Origin: CAXMQS01 sp964195995
Lineage (GTDB): Bacteria > Actinomycetota > Acidimicrobiia > Spongiisociales > JAOTWH01
Length of the DNA stretch: 64,000 bases
Direction: 5' to 3'
Assembly: GCA_964195995.1 (NCBI GenBank)
Contig: CAXMQS010000030.1
Span: forward strand, 34,493-98,492
Shown: positions 24,883 through 32,330 of the stretch, one piece after another
Layout of the letters: each line of letters opens with the position of its first letter
Numbering within the stretch: position 1 is the stretch's first letter
Made by a program: the position numbers and the translations under genes
Notes under the pieces: model-generated
Told to the model about the DNA's origin: nothing
Databases searched by the model: none
Seen by the model: the letters and a program-made list of their open reading frames with translations, nothing else

Positions 24883-25728
24883 GTGAGTGCTATCCCCCTC
24901 AAAGGCAAGCCCGTAGCCGCCAAATTGCGCGCTGAGGTGGCAGAACGAGTCGCCGAACTCGGGCGTCCGGTGGGTCTAGCCACCCTGCTCGTCGGTGATG
25001 ACGAGGCGTCGCAGGTCTATGTGGGAGGTAAGCACAAGGCAGCGGTAGCGACGGGTCTTGTATCAGTGGATGAGCGGCTGCCTGCCAGCGCCACCCAGGA
25101 GGAAGTCTTGGCGGCCGTGGGGCGGCTCAATGCCGACGACTCCGTAGACGGCATGATCGTGCAGCTCCCGCTTCCCGATGGCCTCGATGGGGAGGCTGCG
25201 GTCGAGGCGATCGACCCGCGCAAGGATGCCGATGGGCTCCATCCGCGCAGCCTCGGCCGGCTCCTGCTGGGCCAACCGGGTCCGGTGCCGGCAACTCCAC
25301 AGGGCATCATGGAGATGCTTTCTTTCTATGACATCGAGACCGCCGGCAGGACCGCCGTTGTTGTTGGGAGGTCGTTCCTCGTCGGCAAACCGATGGCGCT
25401 GCTGCTCGGTGCCAAAGGTGTCGACGCCACGGCCACAGTCGCGCATTCGCGTACACCCGAGTTGGCGGCCCTGTGCCGGACCGCCGACATCCTCGTCGCC
25501 GCCATCGGTCGACCTGAGATGATCACCGCCGAGTTCGTGAAGCCGGGAGCTGCGGTCATCGATGTCGGCATCAACCGCACCGACGATGGCCTCGTCGGCG
25601 ACGTTGCCTATGACGAGGTGTCTGCGGCAGCCGGGGCAGTGTCGCCCGTTCCCGGCGGAGTCGGTCCCCTCACCATCGCCTGCTTGCTACGGAACACCGT
25701 GATGCTCGCCGAGATGTCTGCCCGATAA
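24883..25728 (+). CDS. folD: Methylenetetrahydrofolate dehydrogenase/cyclohydrolase
   Basis: Bifunctional enzyme interconverting 5,10-methylene-THF and 10-formyl-THF with NADP. The 281-residue protein has the catalytic Lys in SQVYVGGKHKA near residue 50, the substrate motif MIVQLPLP, the DGLHP segment and the NADP-binding GRSFLVGKPMALLL, and ends in SPVPGGVGPLT. The family usually has a polar residue before VG in GRSxxVG; here it is Leu. GTG at 24883 is supported by the -10 box placement. icd follows after 32 bp. Confidence 0.96.
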   Translation: MSAIPLKGKPVAAKLRAEVAERVAELGRPVGLATLLVGDDEASQVYVGGKHKAAVATGLVSVDERLPASATQEEVLAAVGRLNADDSVDGMIVQLPLPDGLDGEAAVEAIDPRKDADGLHPRSLGRLLLGQPGPVPATPQGIMEMLSFYDIETAGRTAVVVGRSFLVGKPMALLLGAKGVDATATVAHSRTPELAALCRTADILVAAIGRPEMITAEFVKPGAAVIDVGINRTDDGLVGDVAYDEVSAAAGAVSPVPGGVGPLTIACLLRNTVMLAEMSAR

Positions 25729-25760
25729 CCTCGGGCTCCCAGACCGAAAGAGTTCGAAGC

Positions 25761-26966
25761 GTGGCAACCCCCATCACCAAGGCCGACGACGGCCTCAACG
25801 TTCCCAACGATCCCATCATCCCCTACATCGAGGGCGACGGCATTGGTCCCGACATCTGGGCCGCGGCACAGCACGTCTTCGACAGCGCAGTGGCCAAGGC
25901 CTATGGGGGAGAGCGTTCGATCGCCTGGGAAGAGGTGCTGGCCGGCCAGAAGGCATTCGACGCCACCGGAGAGTGGCTTCCCGCCGAGACTCTCGCCAGG
26001 TTCCGAGAGCTGCTTGTGGGTATCAAGGGACCGCTGACCACTCCGGTCGGCGGCGGCATCCGTTCACTGAATGTGGCGATTCGCCAAGAGCTCGATCTCT
26101 ATGTCTGCCTGCGCCCCGTCCGCTGGTTCAAGGGTGTTCCTTCGCCGGTCAAGCATCCCGAGAAGGTGGACATGGTCGTGTTCCGTGAGAACACCGAGGA
26201 TGTCTACGCCGGAAAGGAGCTCGAGGAGGGCTCGCCGGAGGCTGCCAAGCTCATGGCGTTCCTGCACGATGAGTTCGGGTGGGACATCAAGCCAGACAGC
26301 GGGCTCGGCCTCAAGCCGATATCGGAATCGGGCTCTAAGCGCCTGGCGCGGGCCGCCATCAAGTACGCCCTGGACAACGGTCGCCGCTCGCTGACTCTGG
26401 TGCACAAGGGCAACATCATGAAGTTCACCGAAGGTGCCTTCCGCAGCTGGGGTTACGAGCTGGTCAAGGACGAGTTCTCCGACGTCGCCGTTTCCTGGGA
26501 GGATTCGGGAGGCGACGCTGGCGACAAGCTGCTTGTCAAGGACGTCATCGCCGATGCCTTCCTGCAGCAGATCCTCACCCGGGCCGACGAGTACGACGTC
26601 ATCGCCACGATGAACCTCAACGGTGACTACATCTCAGACGCGCTTGCTGCCGAAGTCGGAGGGATCGGCATCGCTCCCGGCGGCAACATCAACTATGAAA
26701 CCGGACACGCCATTTTCGAAGCAACGCACGGCACGGCCCCCAAGTACGCCGGCATGGACAAGGTGAACCCGGGATCGTTGATCCTGAGCGGCGAGCTGAT
26801 GTTCCGCCACCTCGGCTGGACCGAGGCCGCCGACCTGATCATCGACTCCCTGGAGGCGACGATCGCCGATGGCGTCGTCACCTACGATTTCGCCCGCCTC
26901 ATGGACCAGGCCACCGAAGTGAAGACCTCCGAGTTCGCGGCGGCGATGGTCAACAACATGGCGTGA
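25761..26966 (+). CDS. icd: NADP-dependent isocitrate dehydrogenase (homodimeric, E. coli type)
   Basis: Oxidatively decarboxylates isocitrate to 2-oxoglutarate. The 401-residue protein has the substrate-binding, potentially phosphorylatable serine in GGGIRSLNVAIRQELDLYVC, the metal-binding aspartates and HGTAPKYAGMDKVNPGSLILS. The Lys-Tyr pair in that stretch is the established NADP-specificity determinant of the E. coli enzyme. Many Actinobacteria use a monomeric IDH instead, so the dimeric type is mildly informative about lineage. Its TGA lies inside a hairpin. Confidence 0.96.
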   Translation: MATPITKADDGLNVPNDPIIPYIEGDGIGPDIWAAAQHVFDSAVAKAYGGERSIAWEEVLAGQKAFDATGEWLPAETLARFRELLVGIKGPLTTPVGGGIRSLNVAIRQELDLYVCLRPVRWFKGVPSPVKHPEKVDMVVFRENTEDVYAGKELEEGSPEAAKLMAFLHDEFGWDIKPDSGLGLKPISESGSKRLARAAIKYALDNGRRSLTLVHKGNIMKFTEGAFRSWGYELVKDEFSDVAVSWEDSGGDAGDKLLVKDVIADAFLQQILTRADEYDVIATMNLNGDYISDALAAEVGGIGIAPGGNINYETGHAIFEATHGTAPKYAGMDKVNPGSLILSGELMFRHLGWTEAADLIIDSLEATIADGVVTYDFARLMDQATEVKTSEFAAAMVNNMA

Positions 26967-26981
26967 GGCCAAAGGCCTCAC
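26963..26981 (+). terminator. Hairpin embedding the icd stop codon
   Basis: GTGAGGCC-AAA-GGCCTCAC, a perfect 8-bp stem whose left arm contains the TGA stop (26964-26966). Confidence 0.55.
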
Positions 26982-26997
26982 TCATTGAAGGCGAGGT

Positions 26998-27016
26998 CGA
27001 GCCCGAGTAGGGCTCG
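26998..27016 (+). terminator. Second hairpin after icd
   Basis: CGAGCCC-GAGTA-GGGCTCG, a perfect 7-bp stem with a 5-nt loop, 17 nt after the first hairpin. Confidence 0.5.
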
Positions 27017-27068
27017 AAACGAGCCGCCTCCCGCGGCAGGCGGGTGCCGTCTTGTCTTACCCTCCTGG

Positions 27069-27117
27069 CCCAAAGCCCAAAGCCCAAAGCCCAAAGCCCA
27101 AAGCCCAAAGCCCAAAG
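27069..27117. repeat. Seven perfect tandem copies of the heptamer CCCAAAG
   Basis: Seven uninterrupted 7-bp units between the convergent icd and lipoprotein genes. The same heptamer in inverse orientation (CTTTGGG/CTTTGGA) recurs at 47584-47611, and decayed arrays occur at 34981-35008 and 15966-15993. Confidence 0.95.
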
Positions 27118-27124
27118 CTGTTCT

Positions 27125-28213
27125 TTAGCTCCACACGTCGACGTAGGTCAGCACCGCCCCCGGAGGAGGACTGGTGAAAGCGGTGGCTGCGCGGAAGTCC
27201 CACAGCTCCACCCACAGCAGCGAGCCTCCGGGGCGCACCATGCGCCCGCCGATGCGGGGGACTCGGTCATCGGCGATCGCTTCCAGCACGCCGGCCATCC
27301 CCCTCGCCCGTAGCTCAGTGGCGATCTTGTCTGCGAGTTGCTGGGTGGTCGATCCCTCGTCGACCAGCAACAGGTAGACCGGTTCGACCCGAGCACCACC
27401 CAGAGAGCTCACACCTTGTTCGTCGTAGATGGGATCTGCGCTGCGGATGACGCTGGCGCCCGGCGGTCGCCACGGTTTGCCGCGGGCCATCTCGCCGACC
27501 GAAACGCCGGTCCACTTCTCAACCCACCGCACCCGATCGTCGGATAGCTCGTTGGCACGCCCTGTCGCCACGAGTGCAACGGCCTCCGCCATGTCCTCGG
27601 AGGGTCCGGTCGCACCGTAGATCGTTGTGCCGGTGGCGGCGGATGTGCTGAACCACCCTGCGGCACCCCGATCCTGCCACCCGATCACATCCACGAAGTC
27701 GGCAACATCGAGGCTGGCCCGGTTGGGGTCAAGCGAGTCGACCTCCCCTGCAAGCACCTGATCGACGAGGTCGGGATCAAGCGCATTGAATTGGGCAACG
27801 TGGGCCAGCTCATGGGCCAGCGTGTAGGCAAGATCGAGTCGCGACGTGCCATCGAAGGTCCGATTGATCAGGAAGATGTCCGGACCCCGACTGAAGGCAA
27901 GGGTCGCTGGGTCAAGGGTTTCGGTGTCGGTGGCACGGACAAGATTGCGCACATCAGCCTTCCGCTTGATGGGGTCCGGCACCTGGCCGAGAGCGGCGGA
28001 GATCAGAGATAGCTCGGCGGGCTTGGCAGATGAGGTCACGCCCAGCAAGGTCTCCCCAGCTACTTCACGCTGCCAGACGACACCCTCGGCCTCGGGAACG
28101 CCGAGGCGGGCTTCAACCCCGGCACCTGTAACTTCTTGCTCGGTCCCACCGAGTGTGCAGGCGCCGAGGGCGCCAACGAACAACAATGGCACTAGCGGGA
28201 GGCGGCGCAACAC
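27125..28213 (-). CDS. Lipoprotein with HExxH zinc-metallopeptidase signature
   Basis: I do not recognise a named family. The protein of about 362 residues begins with a signal sequence and lipobox ending GALGAC (lipidated Cys near residue 19), so it should be anchored outside the membrane. AHELAHVAQF near residues 134-138 is a zinc-binding HExxH motif. About 70 residues later GPSEDMAEAVAL offers a glutamate in the spacing and context of a gluzincin third ligand (E-D-x-x-E). The start is taken as GTG at 28213 because a TACAAC box ends 6 nt upstream; ATG at 28219 would add two residues. It ends 7 bp from the heptamer array and is divergent from mdh. The substrate is unknown. Confidence 0.75.
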   Translation of the reverse strand: MLRRLPLVPLLFVGALGACTLGGTEQEVTGAGVEARLGVPEAEGVVWQREVAGETLLGVTSSAKPAELSLISAALGQVPDPIKRKADVRNLVRATDTETLDPATLAFSRGPDIFLINRTFDGTSRLDLAYTLAHELAHVAQFNALDPDLVDQVLAGEVDSLDPNRASLDVADFVDVIGWQDRGAAGWFSTSAATGTTIYGATGPSEDMAEAVALVATGRANELSDDRVRWVEKWTGVSVGEMARGKPWRPPGASVIRSADPIYDEQGVSSLGGARVEPVYLLLVDEGSTTQQLADKIATELRARGMAGVLEAIADDRVPRIGGRMVRPGGSLLWVELWDFRAATAFTSPPPGAVLTYVDVWS

Positions 28214-28285
28214 GACCATGTTGTACCACCGGTCCCGGCGCTTCCGCTGCCTTGTAGCCTGGCAGCAGAGAGAGAAAGGCTGCTG

Positions 28286-29224
28286 ATGTCAAAGATCACC
28301 GTGGTGGGCGCAGGTAAGTACGGCTCGACGACGGCCAAGTTGATCGCCACCTCCGGCGTCGCCGACGAAGTTGTCATGACCGACATCGTCGAGGGGCTCC
28401 CGCAAGGTCTGGCGTTGGACATGAACCAATCGCGACCGATCGAGGGCTATCGCTCCATCGTTGCAGGCACTAACGACTATGCCGACACCGCAGGCAGCGA
28501 TGTCGTGATCGTCACGGCCGGCCTCCCGCGGAAGCCTGGCATGAGCAGGATGGATCTTCTAGGCGTGAACGCCAAGATCGTTTCCGAGGTGACGACCCAG
28601 GTCGCGGCTGCTTCGCCTGGCGCCGTGATCATCATCGTCACCAATCCGCTGGATCAGATGACGACGCTGGCTGCGGAGGTGTCCGGCTTTCCCAAGGCAA
28701 GGGTCATGGGCCAAGCAGGCATCCTGGATAGCGCTCGGTTCGCACACTTCATAGCAGAGGCGACCGGAGCCGACATCCTCGACGTGACCGCCGTCACGAT
28801 GGGGAGCCACGGAGAGACCATGGTGCCGGTTCCGTCGCAGTGCAAAGTTGGCGAGGCACCACTTACGGAGGTGCTCTCAGCTGCCGACATCGACTCGCTT
28901 GTCGAACGAACCCGCAGCGGGGGAGCGGAGATCGTTGGTTTGCTGAAGACGGGCAGCGCCTACTACGCACCAGCCGCCGCGGCTGCCAAGATGGCCACGG
29001 CGGTGATGACGGGAGCGGGCGAAACGATGCCGGTGTGTGCCTGGCTGAGCGGTGAGTATGGAATCTCGGATGTCTACCTAGGGGTGCCGGCAACGCTCGA
29101 CAAGGGAGGGGTCGGCAAGATCGAGATCCTTGACCTCACAGACCAGGAGGCATCGGAGTTGGCGGCCGCCGCGGAGGCAGTTGCTGCCAAGGTTGCCGAG
29201 TTCAACGAGATGGAGCAGAGCTAG
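28286..29224 (+). CDS. mdh: Malate dehydrogenase (LDH-like type)
   Basis: NAD-dependent malate/oxaloacetate interconversion in the TCA cycle. The 312-residue protein has the Rossmann motif VGAGKYGS at the N-terminus, substrate-binding arginines in AGLPRKPGMSRMDLL (the Arg replacing the Gln of lactate dehydrogenases), and the catalytic His in MGSHGETMVP near residue 175. The ATG at 28286 is preceded by GAGAAAGG. A TAGCCT box at 28255-28260 would give a normal leader of about 20 nt. The stop shares the palindromic CTAG with the stop of the convergent membrane-protein gene. Confidence 0.96.
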   Translation: MSKITVVGAGKYGSTTAKLIATSGVADEVVMTDIVEGLPQGLALDMNQSRPIEGYRSIVAGTNDYADTAGSDVVIVTAGLPRKPGMSRMDLLGVNAKIVSEVTTQVAAASPGAVIIIVTNPLDQMTTLAAEVSGFPKARVMGQAGILDSARFAHFIAEATGADILDVTAVTMGSHGETMVPVPSQCKVGEAPLTEVLSAADIDSLVERTRSGGAEIVGLLKTGSAYYAPAAAAAKMATAVMTGAGETMPVCAWLSGEYGISDVYLGVPATLDKGGVGKIEILDLTDQEASELAAAAEAVAAKVAEFNEMEQS

Positions 29225-30135
29225 CCCCCGGCAGGGGGAAGACCGGCCTCCAACAGGCGATTGGCCGCTGCGATCTCGGCGGCACTCTCTCGCGCCGCTT
29301 CCTGCTGCCTATGTGCTCGGGCGATCACCTGTAGCCGGTCTCGTTTGCGGGCCCACAGTCCCGTCGAACCGAGGAAGACGAGCAGCATGCCAAAGAAGGC
29401 CAGCATGACGCCAGAGGTGATCTGCGTGTCGCGGTAGGTGCCGGAAACGCCTATCGCTTCCAGCTGCGACTCGATCAGATGGGTGCGGGCACTGGTGCCG
29501 ACTGTTGCGACGACGATCCAGCCCATGAGTGCGGTCGCCATGCTGATACGGGCGATGGCAAGTTCCCGTGGCTGCGCCGTGGCTGCAGATATGACGACGA
29601 GGCCCAAGAAGATGGCGACCACCACCGAGAGGTCGACCTCGGCGCTGTTAGGCACGACGAAGTTGGGCTTGGCGATGGCGAAGAAGCCGATGACGAACAG
29701 CACCACGAGCAGGCCGAGAGTCGCATAGCGACGCATCGCCTTGGGAATCCGTTCAGCGAGGCTGTTGACGATGCTCCTCGCCAAGATGTAGGAGAGGATC
29801 GCGACGATCACCAAGGCGGCGAAGGTGGCGAGTTTCAGATCGATGGGTGGCGGATCAGGGAACTGAGCGATGAATACGGCGGCCAGCCAGATGCCGAAGC
29901 CGGCCATCATGTTGAACCGCGTCGATCCCCCAGAGGACGCCGCCAACAGGCTGATAACGATGGTGCCGACGCCGATTGCCGCCACCACCTTGCCCTGGGT
30001 TAGGTCATATCCCCTGATCGACCACGGCTCGACGATGAAGCGATAGCTGGGAGCCATCCGCACGTATTCGAATGCCACCGAGGCGACGACGAGGACGCCA
30101 CCGAGGAGGGCTACGTTGCGGACGAAGTTCTTCAT
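29221..30135 (-). CDS. Polytopic membrane protein of unknown function
   Basis: Not recognised. About 304 residues with roughly eight hydrophobic segments between residues 8 and 255, then a basic, Ala/Glu/Arg-rich helical C-terminus (RAHRQQEAARESAAEIAAANRLLEAGLPPAGG) that should be cytoplasmic. There are no catalytic motifs. ATG at 30135 is preferred over GTG at 30144 because a TAGGGT box (complement of 30145-30150) ends 9 nt before it. It converges on mdh with a 4-nt overlap. Confidence 0.7.
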   Translation of the reverse strand: MKNFVRNVALLGGVLVVASVAFEYVRMAPSYRFIVEPWSIRGYDLTQGKVVAAIGVGTIVISLLAASSGGSTRFNMMAGFGIWLAAVFIAQFPDPPPIDLKLATFAALVIVAILSYILARSIVNSLAERIPKAMRRYATLGLLVVLFVIGFFAIAKPNFVVPNSAEVDLSVVVAIFLGLVVISAATAQPRELAIARISMATALMGWIVVATVGTSARTHLIESQLEAIGVSGTYRDTQITSGVMLAFFGMLLVFLGSTGLWARKRDRLQVIARAHRQQEAARESAAEIAAANRLLEAGLPPAGG

Positions 30136-30181
30136 GGTCGTCACACCCTAATCGTGATCCGCAATGCGGTCGATGGCCTGT

Positions 30182-30571
30182 TTAGTAGTCGACCTCGACG
30201 GTGGCGACCGCCTTGGCGAACTGGTTTATCTGGCCCTGATGCATCATGACCTTGGCCATGTTGCCGCCAACCTTGAGCTTGCCGGTCATGAAGGCCATCT
30301 GGGTGTTGAACTCGCCTTTTGAGATTTCCGAGGCGGTCTCGTACGAGTTCGTGATGGTGGCGTCGGCATCCTCGTTATCGCCGAGGGCAAGGGCGGCCTG
30401 GCCGCCGGCTACGGACAAGGTGTATTTGACGTCATCCCCTTCGGCGACTTCTGTCACGTGGAACTGAAGCAGCAGGTCCGTATCGGTGACAGCCTCCCGA
30501 AAGGCCTCGTCGGCGTTGGCCGCCTCACCCATTGCAACCATCCACTCCTCGCTGAGGAACTTCACACCCAC
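30182..30571 (-). CDS. SCP2 sterol-transfer-domain protein
   Basis: A small 129-residue lipid-binding SCP2-fold protein. It shows the family order: an N-terminal VKFLSEEWMVAMGEAAN segment, the strand-rich centre (LLLQFHVTEV ... VKYTLSVAGGQAALALGD), the ADATITNSYETASEI segment and the hydrophobic-pocket C-terminus (FMTGKLKVGGNMAKVMMHQGQI). Such proteins bind sterols, fatty acids or acyl-CoA. GTG at 30571 is chosen because GGAG sits 5 nt upstream. It is divergent from the DapA-family gene across a palindromic promoter, which suggests co-regulation. Confidence 0.85.
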   Translation of the reverse strand: MGVKFLSEEWMVAMGEAANADEAFREAVTDTDLLLQFHVTEVAEGDDVKYTLSVAGGQAALALGDNEDADATITNSYETASEISKGEFNTQMAFMTGKLKVGGNMAKVMMHQGQINQFAKAVATVEVDY

Positions 30572-30601
30572 TTGGGCTCCTTTTTCTTGGGGGAGGGCAA
30601 G

Positions 30602-30616
30602 GGTATCAGTGATACC
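30602..30616. promoter_or_regulatory. Palindromic divergent promoter/operator between SCP2 and DapA-family genes
   Basis: GGTATCA-G-TGATACC is a perfect 7-1-7 palindrome. On the plus strand it leads into a TACCTT box (30613-30618) ending 6 nt before the ATG at 30625; on the minus strand the same sequence supplies a -10-like box for the SCP2 gene. A dimeric repressor bound here would cover both promoters. The regulator is not identified. Confidence 0.55.
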
Positions 30617-30624
30617 TTGACCCA

Positions 30625-31506
30625 ATGAAGAAGCTGCCTCGCATGATGCCGGCGCTGGTGACGCCGTTCGACGAGCCTGGAGAGATCGACTTCGAGGCTC
30701 ACGCCCACAACGTCGCGTTCCTCGAGAGCAAGGGAGTCGAGGGCCTTCTGCTGTGCGGCTCGACGGGAGAGGGCCCCTACATCGACCCCGGCGAGCGCCG
30801 CCAGCTCGTGGAGGCGACCCGTGAGCTGACCGATGATGCGTTCCTGCTGTGTGGCGTTGCCGCCCAATCCGTGCGACAGGCGATGGCCCAGGTGGTGGAG
30901 GCTGCCGAGGGCGGTGCCGACGCAGCCCTGGTCATGACGCCGACCACCATGGCGCGCACGCGACCGGATGCAGTTGCCACCTTCTACCGGACCCTCGAGG
31001 CAGCGGCTCCGCTCCCCCTATTGCTCTACTCGGTCCCGGCCGTGACGGCGTTCGAGCTCACCGTTGAGGATGCGGTGAGCCTGGCGGCTCGGCCGAACAT
31101 CGTTGGGATGAAGGACTCAGGAGGCCAGCCCGTGCGCGTCCAACAGATCGTCGGGTCGTCTCCCGACTTTCACGTCTTTGCCGGAGCCTCCGCCGCCGTC
31201 TCCCTCTCCGTCGCTGCAGGTGGACATGGGGCCATCACTGCCAGCGCCAACTATGCGCCGACGCTGGTTCGCGAGGTTGTAGACGCCGCTCGCAAGGGGA
31301 TCGACAAGGCAGCCGAGGCCCAGGAGCGGCTGGCCGGCCTGTCCCGTCTCGTCGACACCCGAGGCGTGCCGGGCGTCAAGCTCGCAGCCGAGATAGCCGG
31401 CCTGCGACCGGGCTTGCCGCGCCTCCCGTTGCAGCCACTGTCCTCTGACGAGGCCTCGACAGTGAGCCGCCAGCTGGAAGCCCTGAAGGGCCAACTACTC
31501 GGCTGA
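30625..31506 (+). CDS. DapA/NAL-family aldolase (dihydrodipicolinate synthase-like)
   Basis: Class I (beta/alpha)8 aldolase of 293 residues. It carries the pyruvate-binding LLLCGSTGEGPYID motif near residue 41, the catalytic Tyr in LLLYSVPA near residue 135, and the Schiff-base Lys in NIVGMKDSGG near residue 163. Members include DapA, N-acetylneuraminate lyase and keto-acid aldolases; the absence of lysine-pathway neighbours and the pairing with an SCP2 protein make true DapA activity uncertain. The start ATG is close behind a TACCTT box, with no SD. Confidence 0.85.
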   Translation: MKKLPRMMPALVTPFDEPGEIDFEAHAHNVAFLESKGVEGLLLCGSTGEGPYIDPGERRQLVEATRELTDDAFLLCGVAAQSVRQAMAQVVEAAEGGADAALVMTPTTMARTRPDAVATFYRTLEAAAPLPLLLYSVPAVTAFELTVEDAVSLAARPNIVGMKDSGGQPVRVQQIVGSSPDFHVFAGASAAVSLSVAAGGHGAITASANYAPTLVREVVDAARKGIDKAAEAQERLAGLSRLVDTRGVPGVKLAAEIAGLRPGLPRLPLQPLSSDEASTVSRQLEALKGQLLG

Positions 31507-31522
31507 GTCTTCTACTCCGCCG

Positions 31523-31553
31523 CGCCTAGAGCTCATGATTTACCGCCTAGAGC
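31523..31553. repeat. Two 10-bp direct repeats between convergent genes
   Basis: CGCCTAGAGC at 31523-31532 and 31544-31553, spaced 21 bp start to start, in the 62-bp gap after the aldolase and sdhB stops. Meaning unknown. Confidence 0.5.
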
Positions 31554-31568
31554 GTCAGACATGACTTG

Positions 31569-32330
31569 TCATCTCTGCCCGGCCAGTTTGCTGTTGAGCA
31601 TCTTGGCCTTGAGGTAGTCGCGGTTGAGCTGGGCTATGAAGTCGATGCTGATGGATTTCGGGCAGGCCTTCTCGCACTCGCCGTGGTTGGTGCACGAGCC
31701 GAAGAACTCCTCCATGGTGTCGACCATGGCCTCGACTCTGGAGTAGCGCTCGGGCTGGCCCTGGGGCAGGAGACCGAGATGGGCGACTTTCGCCGCCGTG
31801 AATAGTTGAGCCGCCGAGTTGGGACAGGCCGCAACGCAGGCCCCGCAACCGATGCAGGCAGCAGCGTCCATCGCGGACTCGGCGGCGTCCCTGGGCACGG
31901 GAATGAGGTTGGCGTCCGGGGCCGAGCCCGTCGGAACCGTGATGAAGCCGCCGGCCTCGACGATGGTGTCAAAGGGAGAACGGTCGACGATCAAGTCCTT
32001 GATGACGGGGAATGCCCTGGCACGCCATGGCTCGATGACGATGGTGTCGCCATCGGAGAACTTGCGCATGTGCAGCTGGCAGGTGGCGGTCCCGAGCTGG
32101 GGGCCGTGGGGCTGGCCGTTGATCATCACTCCGCACATTCCGCAGATGCCCTCTCGGCAGTCGTGGTCGAAAGCAATGGGCTCTGTGCCCGCAGCGTTCA
32201 GTTGCTCGTTGAGAGTGTCCAGCATTTCGAGGAAGGACATTTCGGGACTGATGTCGCTCACTCTGTATTCGACCAACTCGCCATTGCTGCCGGAGTTCTG
32301 CTGTCGCCAGATCCGCAGCTTGAGGTTCAC
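31569..32330 (-). CDS. sdhB: Succinate dehydrogenase iron-sulfur subunit
   Basis: Electron-transfer subunit of complex II. The 253-residue protein has the [2Fe-2S] set in CREGICGMCG plus a following Cys, the [4Fe-4S] set in CIGCGACVAACP, and the [3Fe-4S] set including CEKACP. GTG at 32330 overlaps the sdhA stop (GTGA) and has GGAG 6 nt upstream. The frame runs further upstream but only as a shadow of sdhA. It is last in sdhCAB. Confidence 0.95.
   Translation of the reverse strand: MNLKLRIWRQQNSGSNGELVEYRVSDISPEMSFLEMLDTLNEQLNAAGTEPIAFDHDCREGICGMCGVMINGQPHGPQLGTATCQLHMRKFSDGDTIVIEPWRARAFPVIKDLIVDRSPFDTIVEAGGFITVPTGSAPDANLIPVPRDAAESAMDAAACIGCGACVAACPNSAAQLFTAAKVAHLGLLPQGQPERYSRVEAMVDTMEEFFGSCTNHGECEKACPKSISIDFIAQLNRDYLKAKMLNSKLAGQR

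Noticed and set aside
27069..27117. Possible CRISPR array.
   Set aside because: Tandem 7-bp units with no spacers and no cas genes; a simple heptamer array.
30625..31506. Naming the aldolase dapA.
   Set aside because: The catalytic Tyr and Lys are shared by many keto-acid aldolases, and no lysine-pathway neighbours are present.
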